Below are positions 14,247-26,742 of a stretch of DNA of 64,000 nt, piece after piece. Made by a program: the position numbers and the translations under genes. Each line of letters opens with the position of its first letter. The stretch's first letter is position 1. Location: contig OZ014419.1 in NCBI GenBank assembly GCA_963965975.1, positions 2,412,201 to 2,476,200 of the forward strand. The letters are read 5' to 3'. This DNA comes from Xestospongia bergquistia. Taxonomy: Eukaryota > Porifera > Demospongiae > Haplosclerida > Petrosiidae. Below the pieces are notes generated by a model. The model made no database searches and was not told the origin of the DNA. It saw nothing but the letters and a program-made list of their open reading frames with translations.

Positions 14247-16061
14247 ATGCTAATGCCCTCAAGGCCAATAATGTTTGCCTTTTGGTTGTTGTTAGTGCTT
14301 GCATTTTCATTGCAAAACGTGTCAGCAGAAATGGAGAATACTGTAGCTACTAGTCTTGGAAGTGGTGCTACAACTGGGTAAAATAAGTAGAAATTTTAAC
14401 CATGCTAAAGACTATTATACCTTTCTCTTGATAATAGGGCCTTTATCTCATTTGCTGTGGATGAAGCAACTCCATTTTCAGCTCAACTTATCTGCAAGTA
14501 CAGTCCAGGACTTAATGAAGCTCAGCGAAATGTCTGTGTTGAATTCCCATCTGTGATGTCCACTCTCAATGATATTCCTCCTGTATTCTATGAACAATGT
14601 GTTGATCAATTTAGGAATGATAGATGGAATTGTACTAGCACTGTTCCACCTATTTTTGGTGAATCATCTTCAGATCTGCGAAGGCGTAAGTTTGTTACCA
14701 TAGAAACTAATCATGTTAAATAATCCATATAATAGAAACAACATTCTCAAAATAGTGCAACTTACTTAGTGTAATGGAAACCAACTGTTACATACCTTCT
14801 TCCCTTTCTTTCATAGTATCAAAAGAAACAGCATTTGTTCATGCCCTGACGTCTGCATTTATGGTCCACATAGTTACAAAAGCCTGTTCAGATGGTATAC
14901 TTGCTGATTGTGGATGTGATACTCGACTTCAAGGACAACAAACGCAACAGGGATGGCAATGGGGTGCCTGTAGTGATGATGTTGACTTTGGAAACATGTT
15001 TTCTCGTCGTTTTCTCGATGTTCGTGAAACAGAAGGAATTGAGAATAAAACAGAGAAACAGTTGGAACAGACTTTGGTGAAATTGCATAATAACGGAGTT
15101 GGAAGAAAGGTAAGACTTTTATTAAATGCATTTATATTGTATATAATCACCACATTCGTGTATGCAGCCTCCAATTCTGTTCCTATTACATTCAGTATAC
15201 TTTGTTCCACTTAGTAAGATATAATTATCCATGAGAATGAAGTTGTTTATTGAGCTACCATATTCATAAAATATCAAAGCATTACAAAGACAATGCTATA
15301 GACGATGTGAATGTCTCTGTTGAAATGAGTTACATTCTCACCCTCAGTTACCAGACATTGGTTACTATGAAATCATTGTTACCAAGGAAATCGCACTCAT
15401 CGTTAGTTTAGCTACTTTTTACTACGCTAAATAGACATATTTTAAATAACAAAAGCCTGTGACAACAAACCACAGAATAAACAACCTTAAGTAAAATCCT
15501 GAGATTAGTGACTGTGTAATTGTGTACCCACTATACAAACTGTTTATTTATGGGATGCTTTTTGCTCTACAGGTTGTACGGATGAACATGCAAACAAAGT
15601 GTAAATGTCACGGTATGTCTGGATCATGTGCTACTAGAACCTGCTGGCGCAAGCTTCCCGATTTGCAAACAGTCAGTACTGAAGTGAAAACCAAATATGA
15701 TCATGCTGTTAAAGTTTCTCTTCAAGTCAGCAGAGAAGCTCCAGCATCTTTACGACAGGTTGGAAAGGATCGTACAGCTCCTTCAAGTGATCTCTTGGTA
15801 TTTATGAAGAGCTCAAAGAATTACTGTCTTGCTAATCGAAATTACACTCTGGGTCGTGAATGTGTTCCTCAGAATTTGAAGACAGACAACGAAGATGATG
15901 GGAACTCGCTTGCAGCCTGTGAAGATTTGTGCTGTAATGGAGAATATAATACTCATACATCTGTACAGCAGACATCCTGTAATTGTCGCTTTGTTTGGTG
16001 CTGCACAATAGAGTGCGATACTTGTCTTACAAGTGTAACAACGTACACATGTTCCAGTTGA
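14247..16061 (+). CDS. Wnt: Wnt family secreted signalling ligand
   Basis: A lipid-modified secreted ligand for Frizzled/LRP receptors. Four exons join in frame: 14247-14377, 14438-14685, 14817-15109 and 15573-16061, giving 386 residues, a normal Wnt length. This start gives a hydrophobic signal peptide (FAFWLLLVLAFSL); the ATG at 14222 runs into a stop. Family motifs appear in order: RNDRWNCTS, KETAFVHALTSA, GWQWGACSDDV, LHNNGVGRK, then CKCHGMSGSC, where the serine is the palmitoleoylation site. The C-terminal cysteine-rich part (ACEDLCCNGEYNT, CNCRFVWCCTIECDTC) follows. All landmarks are present, so the gene looks functional. Subfamily assignment needs a tree, because sponge Wnts often do not fall into bilaterian classes. 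Confidence 0.95.
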
Positions 16062-16429
16062 GACTCAATTAACTTTTTCCTTTTTTTGTAAATAGCTTTA
16101 CAGCATGATTGCTATAACTCGGTTACAATTTTTCTATACTGTTTTGTAAAGACTGGAACAGTTTAATAATTTGATAAGAAATGAATTTTTCAAATGACAC
16201 TCCAAGAAGTATATTTATTATAGTGTTTACAATATTTAGTTCAATATTTATATTCCATGATTAATCACCCACCACCATATTTATTCTACAAGGAAATTAA
16301 TTGCTACCACAAATATTAACAATAATACAAAAGTGATATCAGAAATGAGTTCATAATAACACAGGAATGAGTCTGTATTGCATGAAATTGGGTCTACAAG
16401 ACATAAGAATCATCTCATAATTGTAAGGA
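16062..16429. other. Convergent 3' flanks of Wnt and ataxin-10
   Basis: 368 bases of AT-rich sequence between two stop codons that face each other. It must hold both 3' UTRs. I see no exon, RNA gene or repeat of note. Confidence 0.5.
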
Positions 16430-19167
16430 TCATTTTTGATTCTTTTTCAGTCTCAACTTCCCATTTTCATCAATCTCCACCTCACAGCCAAACTCTCTTT
16501 CAATTTGTTGCATGTTTAATACCCCTCTCTGTTCAACTTGTTTAATTAAAGCTTGATTAGCAGGATTCTCCTCACAAGCATTCCGTATAGCCCACAAAGA
16601 CCACTGCATGATATCTAACTGTTAGTCAAATAGCCACTTTTGAAAGTTAAATGTAGTTATAAGTTAACTAACAACTGTTTCTTTAACTATAGGATGCAAC
16701 ACATGCCAGACAATCACAAGCCACTCCTACTGATTTTGATACCCAACTGTATGTGCAAGGACACTTAGAAAATGAGACTAAATACAATGACAGCAAACAA
16801 AGAAATGATAGAATCTTTAAACTTCATAATTAAGTTAATGAGCTGTCAATATACTGATGAGATACCAAACACATTACACAACAATACGTAAATTACTCCA
16901 AGCACCATCAAATTATGAAACCAGTATTGGTATAATGCTACACATGAAGTCATATCCAAACTGTCCAGGTGCATTCGGAATTTGAAGAGTGTGTTTTCAA
17001 TCCTTTTGTTGGTAATATGACCTCAAATGGTGAATCATATGACTATTGTGTGCAACTACAAAGTATAGACAAACAAGTGGGACATTAAAAATTACTGTAC
17101 TCTATCAAAGAACACGTTACCCTTACTCTACCAATGAAGACATCACTTTTACTTCATCAAAGCAAACATTACTTTACTCTATCATAGCAGACATTACTCA
17201 TTCATTCATCATTGATGCCTTTAAGCAATAATCTACTTATATTACAAATCTGTCTTACAAATAGCATTTAATAAGGATACATGGATTAGTGTGATCAATG
17301 TTACATTGATTAAGCAAGAGTGGTAGGTAATCATGGACCTGTAGCAAAAATGACACTACTTTAGTATAGAATCAAAACCTTACTTTGTCTTGATTGTCCT
17401 GACAATGATAGCATAAGTTACCTATCAATTGTACAAGATCTCGTTTCAGACCATAAAGTGGGTGATCAGTTGCATCTCTTTTAGATGATGATGGCTGACT
17501 GAGATGTCTAGCAGAAGCTATACTGCCATCAAGTTTTGATAAAGAGCTCAATAGATCTGAAGGAATAAAGACATGATGTATTAAGATGAAACGTGTTGTT
17601 TACGTAAACGCACCAAGAGAAGATTTTAAAAGTGATTGATCTTCTTGTAATGTTTCAAGTAAATTAATTTGAGAAGAACATTGACAAAGAAGACTTAAGA
17701 ATGATAAGAATGTCTTCAGTAATACTTCTTTTTCTTTATTGGCTGAAGAGTGATAGAGAGACAATAGACACGACTCTTCTGACAGTAGCAAACTTATTAG
17801 CTTGTTAAATTGAGATTGTAAAAACAGCAAATTTGAGTTAGATGAGCAAATTTTAAAGAAAAGGTTGGGCTTTGTATCCAGACCAGATTGAGATATATCC
17901 TCTACACAAAATACTTTAATATAACTATTATAATTATTACACATATATTTACCTGAACTGTCAGCATAGGCCAGCAAGTATTCTAATAGCACTGTTCTAA
18001 ATACAAACAAAATAGATGTATATGTAACTGGATTTTACCTATCACAAGGTGGCATGACATCACAAAGACATTGGAGTGAACATGTCTGTAGTAAATATTC
18101 CAAGAGTAATATCCTAAATAACATAGTAGAGAAATAGCTATTAATACATTTAGACTAACTTACATCCATTCCATTGTGTCTTCGCTAATCTTCAACACAT
18201 TTAGAACAGTTGTTATGATATATTCTATTACTTTTCTATCATTTGTTAACTCAGACCTAACAAAAGGAAGTGTTAAAATAATATTATTTAAATTGAAATG
18301 AACGCTAACAAACGCTCTTGTGAATTCCGAATGCATGTGATAAGAACCATACAGCCTAGATTGCTAACATTATAGTCTTCCATTAAAAGCAAACTAAATC
18401 AAACGTAATTAATTGAAACCAACAAAATAAGTACCTAGAAATGATATGTGGATAATATTGCTTCCATACAATAGTCTGTCCGACTCTATTTTCAACACAG
18501 ATGTTGCCCAAAAGTTGGACACTTGTCTTCTCTAATGTGATAACTATTAAGTGAATGAGAATAATTAATTAGTTTACAATTTGTTAGATTACTCGATAAA
18601 TTCTGAGGTTGCTTGGCACTCCAAATGATCAGTCTGCTGATCTTCTCTACAAAGACCTCCTCTCTGTCATGTGAAAATCATGTGATGTCACATGATACAT
18701 TTAGTCTGCATACCCAATGTTAGTCTGGTTGCTAGCCACACCAGCACAAAGGTTTCTCAGCAACTTCAGAGCTGATGATAGCTTATCTAGTAAGTCTTCT
18801 GTGACCTGATCTTTAATAGTCTCTGATATCAAGTCACATGCAAATCTTTTGATCACATTTATTTCCAAAAGACTACAATTCTGCCTAGTAGAGGAGATAA
18901 ATCATACTTTAAAATAAAATATAAATATACTAGTTATCTCTAAATTGGTCTAGAGGCACAATCAATTGTTGTTCTATAATTATTAATATTATGTTATTAT
19001 TATTAATAGTAGATCTATTATAGCAGCTTGTACGCCTATAGTAAGCTTAATAATGCTTACCTAATATCAAGATTTAACGAGAGTGCGATAAGATTATTCA
19101 GACGCTCTTTAGAATGTGGAGCAGCAGAGTTGTCCAACTCATTTACCGCTCGAGACCATTCCTCCAT
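16430..19167 (-). CDS. ATXN10: Ataxin-10 homologue (armadillo-like repeat protein)
   Basis: Ataxin-10 is a cytoplasmic armadillo-like protein tied in vertebrates to cytokinesis, neurite growth and basal bodies. At least ten short exons read on this strand. The first (19061-19167) begins MEEWSRAVNELDNS. An exon near 18716-18885 encodes LKLLRNLCAGVASNQTNIG. The long exon near 17617-17900 is leucine-rich. The signature C-terminal domain is split over three exons: LKRDLVQLIGNLCYHCQDNQ (about 17385-17460), a 58-base exon at 17281-17338 with LPLLLNQCNIDHTNP, and the last exon 16430-16614 with MQWSLWAIRNACEENPANQ. Using the acceptor at 16615-16616 keeps the frame and gives NPYIMQW, matching the family's NPF-I-x-x-W. 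Exon ends in the middle of the gene are approximate. Confidence 0.88.
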
Positions 19168-19261
19168 CTGGTTAATCTAGTTTTATAGGTCTAATGAGAC
19201 TACGCCTCCTATAATTAACTAGCTTGACCTGTTATCTGCAGTTTGACCTTTTAAAGACATC
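19168..19261. promoter_or_regulatory. 94-bp bidirectional promoter between ataxin-10 and HSD copy 1
   Basis: The ataxin-10 start codon (19167, minus strand) and the first HSD17B12-like start codon (19262, plus strand) are separated by 94 bases. Both transcripts must start inside this gap or inside each other's first exon. No TATA box is obvious. Confidence 0.6.
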
Positions 19262-19974
19262 ATGGATCTTGCAAGACAAGCCGTTGATCTCTTTTTTTGT
19301 GAACGTTTTAGTTGCTATCGTAATGTAGCTACTGTCGTAGGTACTGTCTACATTGTGTATATCCTTCTAAAGAGATTATGGGGACTAGGAAGTGTGTTTT
19401 GTGCTTATTTTTTGGCTCCTTGTGGCATATCACGACTTAATCTCAAGAAATATGGCTCTTGGGCAAGTGAGTGAGATTGTTTAACTGACTAGAATTTTAC
19501 TCCATTCAGTTATTACTGGAGCTTCTGAAGGAATTGGTAGAGGATATGCTCTAGAGGTAGAGTGCTTTGAAATATAAAATGTGTTATAATGATTTTTGTA
19601 GTTGGCTCGTCTTGGTCTTAATGTAGTTATTATGAGTCGTTCAGAAGAGAAACTGAAAAAAGTTGAAGAAGAAATTGGTATATTATTATTATATCATTAC
19701 TTGTAGTTGATATATTTATTATATAGAGAGTAAATATCCTGATTGTAATGTACGTATTGTTGCTGTTGATTTTACTAAGGGACAGTCAGTGTATGAAGAT
19801 ATTCAATCAGAGATATCTGACCTAGATATTGGTGTACTAGGTACTATTGTAATAGTTATTATAATTATATCTTTATTTAATAGTTAACAATGTTGGATTG
19901 AGTCTCAACATGCCAGATCAGTTTGGTAATGTTGATGAAAAGGTGATTACAGATTTTATAACTAAATTTTACAA

Positions 19975-20024
<50 letters not shown>

Positions 20025-20810
20025 CATCGCAATATAATTGAATTAAATTGTCAGGCCATGATACAAATGACCCATCTTGTTTTACCAAAGATGGTTGAAA
20101 AGTAAGTCATACATTTTATTGTCTATGTTAACATTACATAACTGGCTGCATTCATACAAATTTTTGAACAATTTTAAAATTCTACAACCTACTCTCTCAG
20201 TATATGCAATGAGATCATTATAAATATAATATGATATTATCTTATATAATCTGGTATGATACTCTATTTGTAATGAGCAAATTAAATACATAGAAAGTAA
20301 ATGTTTTTTAACTTTAGTTATAGATGATATATTATTATTGTTTAAAAGGAACAAAGGAATTATAGTGAATATCTCCTCATTGGCTGCTATTCATCCTTCT
20401 CCACTTCTAAATGTCTATAGTGCTACAAAGGTATGAAACCTGTATGCTCAGTTATATAAGTAATGTTCTCTTTGTAGGTATTTGTGAAGTATTTCTCTAC
20501 TGCACTACAGACAGAATACAAGAAAAATGGAATTATTGTTCAGGTAATATTGGTAGTTTGTGAGTTAAAACTCTGCATGAAAATATTATCTACACTACCA
20601 GTGTGTTATTGTATCTTGTTTTAGGGTGTTTATCCAGGATTTGTAGCAACTGCAATGTCTGGTATTAAACGACCAAAATGGTGGGCACCTCACCCAGTGG
20701 CTTTTACTAGATCTGCTGTGGCAACTATTGGAGTACAGCAACATACATGCGGTTGTCTTGTACATGAACTTAATGTAAATTGATTATATTATAGAGTTAA
20801 CATAAATTTG

Positions 20811-20880
<70 letters not shown>

Positions 20881-20998
20881 GCGATTTGTGTTTGGAAGTA
20901 TGCCTGAGTGGTTATATCTAAGACTCTCTTATAAAAGTTTGAGCAATGCAAAAAAAGCACAGCTCAGGAAAAAGGCTCAACGTGAAAAGAACCAATAA
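19262..20998 (+). CDS. HSD17B12-like: HSD17B12-like very-long-chain 3-oxoacyl-CoA reductase, tandem copy 1
   Basis: A membrane short-chain dehydrogenase that in this family reduces 3-oxoacyl-CoA during ER fatty-acid elongation and can act on steroids. Ten exons: 19262-19466, 19510-19556, 19602-19677, 19727-19840, 19884-19942, 20022-20101, 20349-20430, 20478-20543, 20625-20774 and 20882-20998. These total 996 bases, 331 residues, close to the family size. A hydrophobic N-terminal segment ([15 protein letters not shown]) precedes the SDR fold. Motifs are ITGASEGIG (cofactor), NNVG, NISSL (catalytic Ser) and VYSATK (catalytic Tyr and Lys). The tail REKNQ has Lys at -3, loosely like an ER retrieval signal. 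This copy alone starts MDLARQAVDLFF; the others start MML. Confidence 0.93.
19982..20019 (+). repeat. (CT)n microsatellite serving as polypyrimidine tract, HSD copy 1 intron 5
   Basis: About 38 bases of CT run almost directly into the AG acceptor at 20020-20021. The repeat is therefore the pyrimidine tract of the intron. The same intron in copies 2-4 has runs of very different length. Confidence 0.9.
20814..20874 (+). repeat. (CT)n microsatellite in HSD copy 1 intron 9
   Basis: About 60 bases of CT end six bases before the AG acceptor of the last exon. Copies 2 and 3 have only a short CT run at the same place. In copy 4 the equivalent intron is filled by TA/CA repeats. Confidence 0.9.
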
Positions 20999-21076
20999 CT
21001 TAGGAGTGATGTTTATTTAGTAGATTTCCCCTTTTTCAATAATTAACTTTAATAATAAGCCCCTCCCTCCCTCTTC

Positions 21077-21767
21077 ATGATGCTGGAACTTTGTGAACGT
21101 TTTAGTTGCTATCGTAATGTAGCTACTGTTGTAGGTACTGTCTACATTGTGTATATCCTTCTAAAGAGGTTATGGGGACTAGGAAGTGTGTTTTGTGCTT
21201 ATTTTTTGGCTCCTTGTGGCATATCACGACTTAATCTCAAGAAATATGGCTCTTGGGCAAGTGAGTGAGATTGTTTAACTGACTAGAATTTTACTCCATT
21301 CAGTTATTACTGGAGCTTCTGAAGGAATTGGTAGAGGATATGCTCTAGAGGTAGATTGCTTTGAAATATAAAATGTGTTATAATGATTTTTATAGTTGGC
21401 TCGTCTTGGTCTTAATGTAGTTATTATGAGTCGTTCAGAAGAGAAACTGAAAAAAGTTGAAGAAGAAATTGGTATATCATTATTATATCATTACTTGTAG
21501 TTGATATATTTATTATATAGAGAGTAAATATCCTGATTGTAATGTACGTATTGTTGCTGTTGATTTTACTAAGGGACAGTCAGTGTATGAAGATATTCAA
21601 TCAGAGATATCTGACCTAGATATTGGTGTACTAGGTACTGTTGTAATAGTTATTATAATTATATCTTTATTTAATAGTTAACAATGTTGGAATGGGTTCT
21701 GGATGGCCAGATATGTTTGGAAACCATGATAAAAATGTAGGTTTTGTAATAATTACTTCTTTTTACC

Positions 21768-21856
<89 letters not shown>

Positions 21857-22767
21857 CTCTCTCTCTCACTCATAGCGTTATCGAGATGTAATTGAAGTAA
21901 ATTGTCAGGCCATGATACAAATGACCCATCTTGTTTTACCAAAGATGGTTGAAAAGTAAGTTATCTATTTTATTGTCTATATTAACATGGCTACTTTTAG
22001 CCAAATTTTTGAACAATTTTAAAATTCTATAAACTACTCTCTCAGTATATGGAATGAGATCATTATCATAATATGATACTCTATTTGTAATGAGCAAATT
22101 AAATAAACATAAAAGTAAACGTTATTTAACTTTAGTTATAGATGACATATTATTGTTGTTTTTAACAGGAACAAGGGAATTATAGTGAATCTCTCCTCAT
22201 TGGTTGCTGTTCATCCTTTTCCACTTGTAAATATCTATAGTGCTACAAAAGTATGAAACCTGTATGCTCAGTTATATAAGTAATGTTCTCTTTGTAGGTA
22301 TTTGTGAAGTATTTCTCTACTGCACTACAGACAGAATACAAGAGAAATGGAATTATTGTTCAGGTAATATTAGTAGTTTTGTGAGTTAAAACTCTGCATG
22401 ACAATATTATCTACACTACCAGTGTGTTATTGTATCTTGTTTTAGGGTGTTTATCCAGGATTTGTAGCAACTGCAATGACTGGTATTAAACAACCAAAAT
22501 GGTGGGCACCTAACCCAGTGGCTTTTACTAGATCTGCTGTGGCAACTATTGGAGTACAGCAACATACAAGTGGTTGTCTTGTACATGAAGTTCAAGTAAA
22601 TTGACTATGAGTTAACATAAGTCTGGACTTCTCTCTCTCTTTCCATTTAGCGATTTGTGTCTGGACAAGTGCCTGAGTGGTTACATCTAAGACTCTCTTA
22701 TATATTTTTGAAAAATGGGAAAAAAGCACAGCTCAGGAAAAAGGCTCAACGTGAAAAGAACCAATGA
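21077..22767 (+). CDS. HSD17B12-like: HSD17B12-like reductase, tandem copy 2
   Basis: Same ten-exon layout as copy 1, starting 78 bases after the stop of copy 1. The start MMLELCERF replaces the longer N-terminus of copy 1, and the following membrane segment and ITGASEGIG are kept. The most divergent exon is number 5 with its neighbour: after NNVG it reads [10 protein letters not shown] instead of LSLNMPDQFG, then [11 protein letters not shown]. The catalytic Ser ([11 protein letters not shown]) and Tyr/Lys (IYSATK) remain. The C-terminal exon has [10 protein letters not shown] and ends REKNQ. Introns are nearly the same as in copy 1, pointing to recent duplication. All splice sites look usable, so I treat it as functional. 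A changed substrate loop is possible, not shown. Confidence 0.9.
21771..21866 (+). repeat. Long (CT)n microsatellite in HSD copy 2 intron 5
   Basis: Nearly 100 bases of CT with one short CTAT interruption before the acceptor. It is the longest of the four equivalent tracts in the array. Confidence 0.9.
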
Positions 22768-22845
22768 CTTAGGAGTGATGTTTATTTAGTAGATTTCCAT
22801 TTTTCCAATAATCAATTGTAATAATAAGCCCCTCCCTCCCTCTTC

Positions 22846-24472
22846 ATGATGCTGGATCTTTGTGAACGTTTTAGTTTCTATCGTAATGTAGCTACTGTTG
22901 TAGGAAGTGCCTACATTGTGTATATCCTTCTAAAGAGGTTATGGGGACTAGGAAGTGTGTTTTGTGCTTATTTTTTGGCTCCTTGTGGCATATCACGACT
23001 TAATCTCAAGAAATATGGCTCTTGGGCAAGTGAGTGAGATTGTTTAACTGACTAGATTTTTACACCATTCAGTTATTACTGGAGCTTCTGAAGGAATTGG
23101 TAGAGGATATGCTCTAGAGGTAGATTGCTTTGAAATATAAAATGTGTTATAATGATTTTTATAGTTGGCTCGTCTTGGTCTTAATGTAGTTATTATGAGT
23201 CGTTCAGAAGAGAAACTGAAAAAAGTTGAAGAAGAAATTGGTATATTTATTATTATATCATTACTTGTAGTTGATATATTTATTATATAGAGAGTAAATA
23301 TCCTGATTGTAATGTACGTATTGTTGCTGTTGATTTTACTAAGGGACAGTCAGTGTATGAAGATATTCAATCAGAGATATCTGACCTAGATATTGGTGTA
23401 CTAGGTACTATTGTAATAGTTATTATAATTACATCTTTATTCAATAGTTAACAATGTTGGATTGAGTCTCAACATGTCAGATCAGTTTGGAAATATTGAT
23501 GAAAAGGTGATTGTTGATTTTATATATAACTAAATTTTACAATTTTCTTTCTCTCTCTCTCAGCATCATCACAATATAATTGAATTAAATTGTCAGGCCA
23601 TGATACAAATGACGCATCTTGTTTTACCAAAGATGGTTGAAAAGTAAGTCATACATTTTATTGTCTATGTTATAACTGGCTGCATTCACACAAATTTTTG
23701 AACAATTTTTAAATTCTACTCTCAGTATGTGCAATGAGATCATTATAATATGATATGATATTATGTTACGTAATAATCTGGTCTATTTGTAATGAGCAAA
23801 TTAAGTACATAGATAAGTGAATGTTATTTAACTTTAGTTATAGATGATATATTATTATTGTTAAAAAGGAACAAAGGAATTATAGTGAATCTCTCCTCAT
23901 TGGTTGCTATACATCCTACTCCACTTCTAAATATCTATAGTGCTACAAAGGTATGAAACCTGTATGCTCAGTTATATAAGTAATGTTCTCTTCTGTAGGT
24001 ATTTGTGAAGTATTTTTCTACTGCACTACAGACAGAATACAAGAGAAATGGAATTATTGTTCAGGTAATATTGGTAGTTTTATGAGTTAAAAATCTGCAT
24101 GACAATATTATCTACACTACCAGTGTGTTATTGTATCTTGTTTTAGGGTGTTTATCCAGGATTTGTAGCAACTGCAATGACTGGTATTAAACGACCAAAA
24201 TGGTGGGCACCTAACCCAGTGGCTTTTACTAGATCTGCTGTAGCAACTATTGGAGTACAGCAACATACAAGTGGTTGTCTTGTACATGAACTTCAAGTAA
24301 ATTGACTATGAGTTAACATAAGTCTGGACTTCTCTCTCTCTCTCTCACCATTTAGCGATTTGTGTTTGGAAGTATGCCTGAGTGGTTATATCTAAGACTC
24401 TCTTATAAAAGTTTGAGCAATGCAAAAAAAGCACAGCTCAGAAAGAAGGCTCAACGTGAAAAGAACCAATAA
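22846..24472 (+). CDS. HSD17B12-like: HSD17B12-like reductase, tandem copy 3
   Basis: Ten exons as in copy 1, beginning 78 bases after the stop of copy 2. The start is [14 protein letters not shown]. The cofactor motif [23 protein letters not shown], catalytic NLSSLVAIHPT and IYSATK are intact. The last exon matches copy 1 closely (FGSMPEWLYLRLSYKSLS) rather than copy 2, so copies 1 and 3 agree at the 3' end while copies 2 and 3 agree at the 5' end and in NLSSLV. That mosaic suggests exchange within the array. The CT tracts in introns 5 and 9 are short here. Expected role and location are as for copy 1. Confidence 0.9.
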
Positions 24473-24557
24473 CTTAGAGTGATGTTTAATTAGCAGTAGA
24501 TTTCTCCTTTTCAACAATTAATTTTAACATTTGTAATAAGCCCCTCCCTCTTTCTTC

Positions 24558-26199
24558 ATGATGCTGGATCTTTGTGAACGTTTTAGTTTCTATCGTAATG
24601 TAGCTACTGTTGTAGGTGCCGTCTACATTGTGTATATCCTTCTTCAGAGATTATGGGGACTAGGAAGTGTGTTTTGTGCTTATTTTTTGGCTCCTTGTGG
24701 CATATCACGACTTAATCTCAAGAAATATGGCTCTTGGGCAAGTGAGTGAGATTGTTTAACTGACTAGATTTTTACTCCATTCAGTTATTACTGGAGCTTC
24801 TGAAGGAATTGGTAGAGGATATGCTCTAGAGGTAGATTGCTTTGAAATATAAAATGTGTTATAATGATTTTTATAGTTGGCTCGTCTTGGTCTTAATGTA
24901 GTTATTATGAGTCGTTCAGAAGAGAAACTGAAAAAAGTTGAAGAAGAAATTGGTATATTTATTATTATATCATTACTTGTAGTTGATATATTTATTATAT
25001 AGAGAGTAAATATCCTGATTGTAATGTACGTATTGTTGCTGTTGATTTTACTAAGGGACAGTCAGTGTATGAAGATATTCAATCAGAGATATCTGACCTA
25101 GATATTGGTGTACTAGGTACTATTGTAATAGTTATTATAATTATATCTTTATTTAATAGTTAACAATGTTGGATTGTGTTTCACAATTCCAGATCAGTTT
25201 GGAAATATTGATGAAAAGGTGAATGTTGATTTTATAGCTAAATTTTACAATTTTCTTTCTCTCTCTCAGCATCATCACAATATAATTGAAGTAAATTGTC
25301 AGGCCATGATACAAATGACGCATCTTGTTTTACCAAAGATGGTTGAGAAGTAAGTCATCTGTTTTATTATGGCTAGCCTACCAAATTTATGGAATGATAC
25401 TGGCATTAATTTGTAGCTACCACATGTTATGTAATAGATACAAATATAGTGTTGTAATTGCACATAATGTGATGTAATGTTGAATACACACTTATTGTAA
25501 TATTGAATCAATATGATAGATATCACTATAATATTGTGTATACTTGTATAACATTTAGGTAACTAACTCCCTGACAGTTTATTTATTATCTTTAATAGAA
25601 ACAAAGGTATTATTGTTAATATATCATCACTAGCTGGTAGTGCTCCTACTCCATTTTTAAATGTCTATTCAGCTACAAAAGTATGAACGATGTGTTTGAA
25701 TAAATGAACTGAATACTTCCTTTATATTGTAGATATTTGTGAGATATTTTTCTACTGCACTAGGCACAGAATATAATAGAAATGGTATCATTGTTCAGGT
25801 ACAGAATTATGATTGTATTAATAGTGAACAAAATTGGCAAAACAATCCAGACCAAAATATATTCTGTCATCCCCTGAAAACAAACAAACAAACAAGCAAA
25901 CAAACAAGCAAACAAAGATGGCAACAAGTTAAAGCTACACATAAAATACAATTACTCATCAAAACCTATAGAACTCAATTATTGCTTTGTGGTTGTACTC
26001 TTTTATAGGCTGTCAGTCCAGGATTCGTAACAACTGCAATGAGTGGCTTTAAACGACCAAGATGGTGGGTACCTGATCCTATGACTTATACTAGATCTGC
26101 TGTGGCAACTATTGGAATACAGAAACATACATATGGCTGTCTTGCACATGAACTTCAAGTAAATTGACCATGATGTACAGATGTATATATATATATTAT

Positions 26200-26263
<64 letters not shown>

Positions 26264-26309
26264 GTATATTGTATATATATATGTATATGTATATGTATAT
26301 ATGTATATA

Positions 26310-26406
<97 letters not shown>

Positions 26407-26531
26407 TTCAATAGGCATTTGTTACCAATATGTGCCCAGAGTGGTTATATCAGAGGATTGCATTAACAGTTATGATTAATACAAGGGAAATACGATCAAA
26501 GAGTAAAGCTCAATATGAAAAGAAACAATGA
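24558..26531 (+). CDS. HSD17B12-like: HSD17B12-like reductase, tandem copy 4 (diverged 3' half)
   Basis: Starts 85 bases after the stop of copy 3. Exons 1-6 (to about 25351), with their introns, are almost the same as in copies 1-3. From the following intron on, introns are unrelated and exons are diverged: [47 protein letters not shown], and a last exon (about 26415-26531) with [14 protein letters not shown] ending YEKKQ. Catalytic Ser, Tyr and Lys are kept, so it may be active. After NNVG the loop reads [10 protein letters not shown] or is spliced differently, so exon 5 is uncertain. Intron 8 has a (CAAA)n run and intron 9 is a large TA-type repeat. This is probably the oldest copy with a converted 5' half. 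Confidence 0.82.
25876..25917 (+). repeat. (CAAA)n microsatellite in HSD copy 4 intron 8
   Basis: About 40 bases of CAAA units with two CAAG variants. It is absent from the same intron of copies 1-3. Confidence 0.85.
26184..26404. repeat. About 220-bp TA / TATG / TACA compound microsatellite
   Basis: Alternating purine-pyrimidine sequence fills intron 9 of HSD copy 4. It is open in several frames, giving Ile-Tyr repeats, but it is not coding. Near-perfect self-complementarity over this length could form a cruciform or stall replication. Confidence 0.95.
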
Positions 26532-26742
26532 TTTTTGAATGTTGACTAAGTCTTTGTGATATAACAAATGCTACTTTTTCAAAGATATTGATTAATTTGA
26601 CTGCTGTCATCTGTTAAGTATTACTAGTACAAGTCAACATGTAGTTATATGTATCAGTTAAATAGATAGAGTATTAGTAATCTTTGGATTTAATAATTTA
26701 TAATACATTCATATAAAGTGACATTAACTATTGTGTATAATA

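Noticed and set aside
26155..26466. Several overlapping open frames of Ile-Tyr repeats on both strands
   Set aside because: They are translations of the TA-type microsatellite in an intron. No start context or conserved residues support coding.
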